A program made the position numbers and the translations under genes. The notes under the pieces were generated by a model. That model saw only the letters and a program-made list of their open reading frames with translations, had not been told where the DNA came from and did not search any database. Of a DNA stretch of 64,000 nt, positions 59,725 through 64,000 are shown piece after piece. Every line of letters starts with the position of its first letter. The stretch's first letter is position 1. This stretch comes from an uncultured Clostridia bacterium (GTDB lineage: Bacteria > Bacillota > Clostridia > Oscillospirales > Ruminococcaceae). Location of the stretch: assembly GCA_947625155.1 (NCBI GenBank), contig CANQNG010000004.1, positions 78,438-142,437 of the forward strand, given 5' to 3'.

Positions 59725-62700
59725 ATGAAAAAATCCATAGGGAAACGCCTGCTCAGCGGCATTATCTCTGTATTTCTCGCTTTGTCAGCCATGGCACCGG
59801 CAGGCGGTCTCAGTGCGGGGGCGGCATTTGTTAAGAGCGTCAAGGGAAATAATGAAGCAGATGATGTCACATTACTTGTCGGGAATGGAATTGACAACGA
59901 GGTCGAGGAAAAGACAAATTTGAAGGCAAGTACTCTGGAGCAGACAATTGCCAATTATGATGCACATTATCTTCTGGGTATTGCGTCACAGTTTTGTGTT
60001 TTTTTGCAGAATGATCTTACCGTTACTGAAAGTGATGCAGAGGGACGTGTTGCAGTAGGCGGTGATTTTCACTCACAGACACCGTGGGATAGACATGACT
60101 ATGGAATTGGTAAGGGAGATTATGTGGTACATCAATCTCTCGATACAATGACAGGAAATTCGGGTTATGCACACATTGTTTTGGATGGTTCGGTCAAGGA
60201 AGGTGCGATTCAGGATTCCTATTATGAAAACGGTGGTGAAAACACCAGCGGTGATAAGAATTATGTCCGGTTGGTCTTGAATAAAGCAACAGGCTACAGT
60301 GTAGACAACATTCCCGAACTGAGTACCGGATCAAACAAGCTAGTAGATCAGACACAGGTATATCCGGTCAAGCTGTTTGATTTTGCAGAGGAGTTTGCTA
60401 AGCTGCAAAATCGAAGCGACAGTTTGGCAGGAATGCCGTCAGAAGGTACAGTAACCTACGATCCGGCAACTAAGACGATCACTTTTGAATATACAGGTAA
60501 TTCAGCAGAAGCAGAGTATGTATATTTTACTGTCCCGGAGAATATGTGGGATGATTATACAAATGCTTTATATGTTGATTTCAAAAATATTCCTGCTCTC
60601 CCCGCTTCTGTATATGGAAGTGATGGCAGACCGTTAAAAGATGTAGGGATCACATCCCACAATGTAAATGATACATCATGGGGAAATTCTTATATTGTTG
60701 TGAATGTGCCCGGTGGTGGTTCAAGATCACTTGCCAGTCTGGACAATGAAAATGGACAGAAATTCACAAGGATCAATGGCTCACATATTTCAAAAACGGA
60801 TAACAGTGATGAACGCAACATTTGGAATAATCATAGAGGTACAACAAGTATTCTTTACAATTTTCCTCAGGCAACGGAAGTTGTAATTGGTAATAATTTT
60901 CAAGGTACAATTTTTGCACCGAATGCAGATGTTACTGACTGGTATACCAAGGAAGGTGAAAATAATGGAAACCATAGAGGGCATCTTTCCGGTGCATTGA
61001 TCGCAAAGAGTTTTACAGGCGGAACAGAATTTGGTTACCGTTCATTCACAGGTATTCTTGCAAACAGAAGCTATCAGTTTGAAGTCAAAAAAATCGATGA
61101 AAGCGGCGCTCCTCTTGCTGGTGCAGTGATCGGCTTGTTCAGAGATGGCAGTCCAGAAAAACCGATAGATACAAAGACAAGCGGAGAAAATGGTCAGGCT
61201 ATTTTTGAAAATGTACAGCCCGGTAAGTATTACATTCAGGAAATGACACCTCCTACAGGTTATGTGCTGGATGATACGGAGCATCATTTTGAACTAACAG
61301 AAGGAGAAGCAAAAGAAGTTCCAAAGGTCATCGAACACAGAACACCTGAAGCTATTACGTTTACCAGAGATCAGGTCAACAGCGATACAAGTGGAACATA
61401 TATTACAAAGGATGCAATAAAAACTTATTCATGGGCAAATAATGATACATCTTTTGCACAGATCTGCTTGAATGGTAATAGCACAGGTCTGACATTTGGA
61501 AATGTCAAGTTTTATAAGGAAGATGGTACTGTAATAGCAGAACTTGATTCCCAAAATGAAGGGAAAACTGATTGGAACAATATCTGCGCTGTTGGCAGTA
61601 CGCCATGTGATAATATTTCTAAAATTACAATTAGTGCAAAAGCAAATGATGAAGGCAGTGCTGGCACTTATACATTTGTGATCCAGCAAGGCGGAGGCGA
61701 ATGGAAAAATATAGAATTTATTGATCGTGAGATCACAACAGATGAAAAAGAGATCGTACTGTTGGATGCTACAGATGTACCATATTATAAGATCGCCGGT
61801 GCGGGCGATGCCGTCACCGCAGTGGTAAATGGAAAAGAAGTAGTAGCAAAAGAGAACATAAGCTGGACAAATTTCTCCCAGAAGTCCGCTACCCTGAAAA
61901 CAGAAACGGAAACATTCACTTTTGATCCTTTGAACGTTGAAAACAACACCTATATGATAGATGATGTAGCTTATAAGGGCGACAGTCTGCCGGAAGGTAA
62001 AGACATAGAAGTTATACCGGACGGCGTAGTCATCCAGACAAACAGTGACGGCGTGAAGTCCATCATCTACCCCGAACCGATCCTGAATAACAGCATGAAC
62101 GACGGCAAAGGCTTCGAGATCGTCAACGAAAAAGGTGATGAAAAGCTCAGTGTCACAATTTCCAAGCAGGACATCAACGGCGTGGAGATCGAGGGCGCAA
62201 AGCTGACCGTAACAGACACGGACGGCAATGTAATAATTGACACATGGACTTCCGAAGCAGGCAAGTCACACAAGATCGAAGGTCTGGAAGCCGGCAAGAT
62301 CTACATGCTGACTGAAAATACCGCACCGGATGGCTATGTAAAGGAAGAGTCGATCTACTTCACGATAGATGATGCCGGTAATATCTACACTTCCGATAAA
62401 AATGATTTTGATTCCAACACAAACATGGAAAAAGAAACCATTGTCATCATGGTGGACGAATACAAAAAAGATGTTACCGTTTCCAAGCAGGACATTAACG
62501 GCAATGAAATTCAAGGCGCATCGCTGACCGTAACAGACGAGGACGGCAATGAAATTGACACGTGGATTTCCGAAGCAGGCAAGAACCACATCATTGAGGG
62601 ATTGATCGAAGCCGACAAGGTATACACACTGACTGAGATCATCGCACCGGACGGTTACGAAAAGGCAGAGAGCATCCAGTTCAAGGTTGACAAGGAACGT

Positions 62701-64000
62701 AAGGTTCAGGTATATGTAAACGGCACATTTGTCCCGGCAGATAACAACATAGTTGTTATGAAAGATGATTATGCCGCAACCACCACGACCGAAGCCCCTG
62801 CTACTACAACGACAGAAGCTACTACCACAACGACAGAAGCTACTACCACAACGACAGAAGCTACTACCACAACGACAGAGGCTACTACCACAACGACAGA
62901 GGCTACTACCACAACGACAGAGGCTACCACCACAACAACAGCTGCCACTTCCACGACCCCTGCCACCACGACCCAGCCCAAGCAGAGTGTGACGATCTCC
63001 AAGCAGGACATCACTGGCGAAGAGATCGAGGGCGCAAAGCTGTCCGTAACAGACGAGGACGGCAATGTCGTTGACGGTTGGACATCCAAGGCTGGCGAGA
63101 ACCACAGCATCGAAGGACTGGAGCCCGGCAAGGTCTACGTTCTGGAAGAAGTGACCGCACCGGACGGCTACGAACAGGCTGAGGACATCTACTTCACCGT
63201 TGACAAGGACGGCAATGTGCAGGTATCTGCGGACGGCAAGAACTTCGTTCCGGCTGAGGACAACACGGTCGTGATGCAGGATGCGTATGCAAAGCAGAGC
63301 GTGACGATCTCCAAGCAGGACATCGCCGGTGAAGAGATCGAGGGCGCAAGACTGAACGTAACAGATAACGAGGGCAAGATCGTTGACAAATGGACATCCG
63401 AAGCAGGAAAGTCCCACAGCATTGACGGTCTGGAAGTCGGCAAGGTCTACCAGCTGACCGAGATCACCGCACCGGACGGCTACGAACAGGCTGAGGACAT
63501 CTACTTCACCGTTGACAAGGACGGCAATGTGCAGGTATCTGCGGACGGCAAGAACTTCGTTCCGGCTGAGGACAACACGGTCGTGATGCAGGATGCGTAT
63601 GCAAAGCAGAGCGTGACGATCTCCAAGCAGGACATCGCCGGTGAAGAGATCGAGGGCGCAAGACTGAACGTAACAGATAACGAGGGCAAGATCGTTGACA
63701 AATGGACATCCGAAGCAGGAAAGTCCCACAGCATTGACGGTCTGGAAGTCGGCAAGGTCTACCAGCTGACCGAGATCACCGCACCGGACGGCTACGAACA
63801 GGCTGAGGACATCTACTTCACCGTTGACAAGGACGGCAATGTGCAGGTATCTGCGGACGGCAAGAACTTCGTTCCGGCTGAGGACAACACGGTCGTGATG
63901 CAGGATGCGTATGCAAAGCAGAGCGTGACGATCTCCAAGCAGGACATCGCCGGTGAAGAGATCGAGGGCGCAAGACTGAACGTAACAGATAACGAGGGCA
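59725..64000 (+). CDS. Giant repetitive surface adhesin with SpaA/Cna-B domains (partial)
   Basis: The frame is open from ATG 59725 (AGGGAAAGGATCG upstream) to the window end, at least 1,425 codons, and the ORF track misses it because no stop is present. A signal peptide (about 1-35) precedes a choice-of-anchor-A-like domain (about 65-450; DAEGRVAVGGDF, GTIFAPNADV, LSGALIAKSF). A SpaA-like prealbumin domain follows (about 452-535; LAGAVIGLFRDG, YYIQEMTPPTGY), then a unique region (about 540-750), two degenerate Cna-B-like repeats, a Thr-rich linker and tandem 104-residue repeats. Each repeat starts VTISKQDI and contains TAPDGYEQAEDIYFTVD. The head is AT-richer than the repeats. Likely wall-anchored; the C-terminus is unseen. 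Confidence 0.88.
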   Translation, partial: MKKSIGKRLLSGIISVFLALSAMAPAGGLSAGAAFVKSVKGNNEADDVTLLVGNGIDNEVEEKTNLKASTLEQTIANYDAHYLLGIASQFCVFLQNDLTVTESDAEGRVAVGGDFHSQTPWDRHDYGIGKGDYVVHQSLDTMTGNSGYAHIVLDGSVKEGAIQDSYYENGGENTSGDKNYVRLVLNKATGYSVDNIPELSTGSNKLVDQTQVYPVKLFDFAEEFAKLQNRSDSLAGMPSEGTVTYDPATKTITFEYTGNSAEAEYVYFTVPENMWDDYTNALYVDFKNIPALPASVYGSDGRPLKDVGITSHNVNDTSWGNSYIVVNVPGGGSRSLASLDNENGQKFTRINGSHISKTDNSDERNIWNNHRGTTSILYNFPQATEVVIGNNFQGTIFAPNADVTDWYTKEGENNGNHRGHLSGALIAKSFTGGTEFGYRSFTGILANRSYQFEVKKIDESGAPLAGAVIGLFRDGSPEKPIDTKTSGENGQAIFENVQPGKYYIQEMTPPTGYVLDDTEHHFELTEGEAKEVPKVIEHRTPEAITFTRDQVNSDTSGTYITKDAIKTYSWANNDTSFAQICLNGNSTGLTFGNVKFYKEDGTVIAELDSQNEGKTDWNNICAVGSTPCDNISKITISAKANDEGSAGTYTFVIQQGGGEWKNIEFIDREITTDEKEIVLLDATDVPYYKIAGAGDAVTAVVNGKEVVAKENISWTNFSQKSATLKTETETFTFDPLNVENNTYMIDDVAYKGDSLPEGKDIEVIPDGVVIQTNSDGVKSIIYPEPILNNSMNDGKGFEIVNEKGDEKLSVTISKQDINGVEIEGAKLTVTDTDGNVIIDTWTSEAGKSHKIEGLEAGKIYMLTENTAPDGYVKEESIYFTIDDAGNIYTSDKNDFDSNTNMEKETIVIMVDEYKKDVTVSKQDINGNEIQGASLTVTDEDGNEIDTWISEAGKNHIIEGLIEADKVYTLTEIIAPDGYEKAESIQFKVDKERKVQVYVNGTFVPADNNIVVMKDDYAATTTTEAPATTTTEATTTTTEATTTTTEATTTTTEATTTTTEATTTTTEATTTTTAATSTTPATTTQPKQSVTISKQDITGEEIEGAKLSVTDEDGNVVDGWTSKAGENHSIEGLEPGKVYVLEEVTAPDGYEQAEDIYFTVDKDGNVQVSADGKNFVPAEDNTVVMQDAYAKQSVTISKQDIAGEEIEGARLNVTDNEGKIVDKWTSEAGKSHSIDGLEVGKVYQLTEITAPDGYEQAEDIYFTVDKDGNVQVSADGKNFVPAEDNTVVMQDAYAKQSVTISKQDIAGEEIEGARLNVTDNEGKIVDKWTSEAGKSHSIDGLEVGKVYQLTEITAPDGYEQAEDIYFTVDKDGNVQVSADGKNFVPAEDNTVVMQDAYAKQSVTISKQDIAGEEIEGARLNVTDNEG
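62776..62970 (+). repeat. Thr-rich linker with 21-bp tandem repeats
   Basis: Imperfect copies of a 21-base unit (GAAGCTACTACCACAACGAC-like) encode EATTTTT repeats, a probable stiff or O-glycosylated stalk inside the adhesin. Confidence 0.85.
62980..64000 (+). repeat. Tandem 312-bp repeats in the adhesin gene
   Basis: Units begin at 62980, 63292, 63604 and 63916 (exactly 312 bases apart). The second and third look identical over their whole length, the fourth is identical as far as it is visible, and the first differs in its front half but shares its back half. Each encodes one 104-residue Cna-B-like domain. The array continues past the window. Confidence 0.92.

Noticed and set aside
62266-63729. 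487-residue minus-strand ORF with internal repeats in the adhesin region
   Set aside because: Its repeats only mirror the 312-bp adhesin repeats; the plus frame has the signal peptide, domains and promoter.

Overview
The window looks like the replication-origin region of a spore-lineage Gram-positive anaerobe of the Ruminococcaceae/Oscillospiraceae type, most like Ruminococcus. The evidence is a dnaA-dnaN-yaaA-recF-gyrB-gyrA core, sporulation genes (spoIIGA, sigE, sigG, gpr), parS/Spo0J/Soj/Noc segregation genes, two secreted proteins with type I dockerin modules (a pectate lyase and a C39-type peptidase, suggesting a cellulosome), and moderately GC-rich coding sequence with clostridial ribosome-binding sites. 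The genus is an inference; no rRNA is present.

Left part, 1-13 kb: a partial membrane-protein end, a CPBP protease, an SDR oxidoreductase, and a sulfur/tRNA-modification group (tcdA, a rhodanese-PP-loop fusion, larE) with a nitroreductase. An AIM24 protein, a beta-CASP RNA-processing-type nuclease and a hybrid sensor kinase lie on the minus strand. An AT-rich accessory patch (10.2-11.3 kb: small protein, DUF6442-like membrane protein, XRE regulator) abuts a truncated MATE transporter. A dockerin-C39 peptidase follows, whose start is out of frame by one base in a poly-A run.

Region 13-23.3 kb: after a DHH phosphoesterase, a nine-gene minus-strand operon combines CDP-3,6-dideoxyhexose synthesis (rfbF, rfbH, rfbG), a split transketolase, an NAD-dependent epimerase/reductase, and a GtrB/GT-C/GtrA-like three-component glycosylation module. 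No E3 (AscD-like) reductase is visible. This is the best candidate for an undescribed pathway: a branched CDP-deoxysugar placed on a surface polymer.

Region 23.5-35.4 kb: a coiled-coil membrane protein, an M20 amidohydrolase, the pectate lyase, spoIIGA-sigE, sigG, serC-serA, gpr, rpsT and a DUF378 protein. Intergenic spaces left of the origin carry a family of modular palindromic repeats whose paired stems covary between copies.

Region 35.7-58.5 kb: dnaA, oriC (TTTTCCACA boxes, five CTA trios, AT-rich stretch), dnaN, yaaA, recF, an unknown gene, gyrB, a YcxB-like gene, gyrA, a phosphoesterase, rpmH, rnpA, yidD, yidC, jag, mnmE, mnmG, rsmG, noc, parA, parB and serS. All are on the plus strand, with three perfect parS sites. 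The rpmH-to-parB block sits downstream of gyrA rather than left of dnaA as in Bacillus.

Region 58.4-64 kb: a 41-residue membrane protein, a decayed ABC solute-binding protein, and a giant surface adhesin that runs off the right edge. The adhesin is open for at least 1,425 codons and is absent from the ORF track because it has no stop in the window. It has a choice-of-anchor-A-like head, SpaA/Cna-B domains, a Thr-rich linker and identical 312-bp repeats.

Recognisable vegetative promoters almost all have a 17-bp spacer and an extended -10 (TGnTATAAT).
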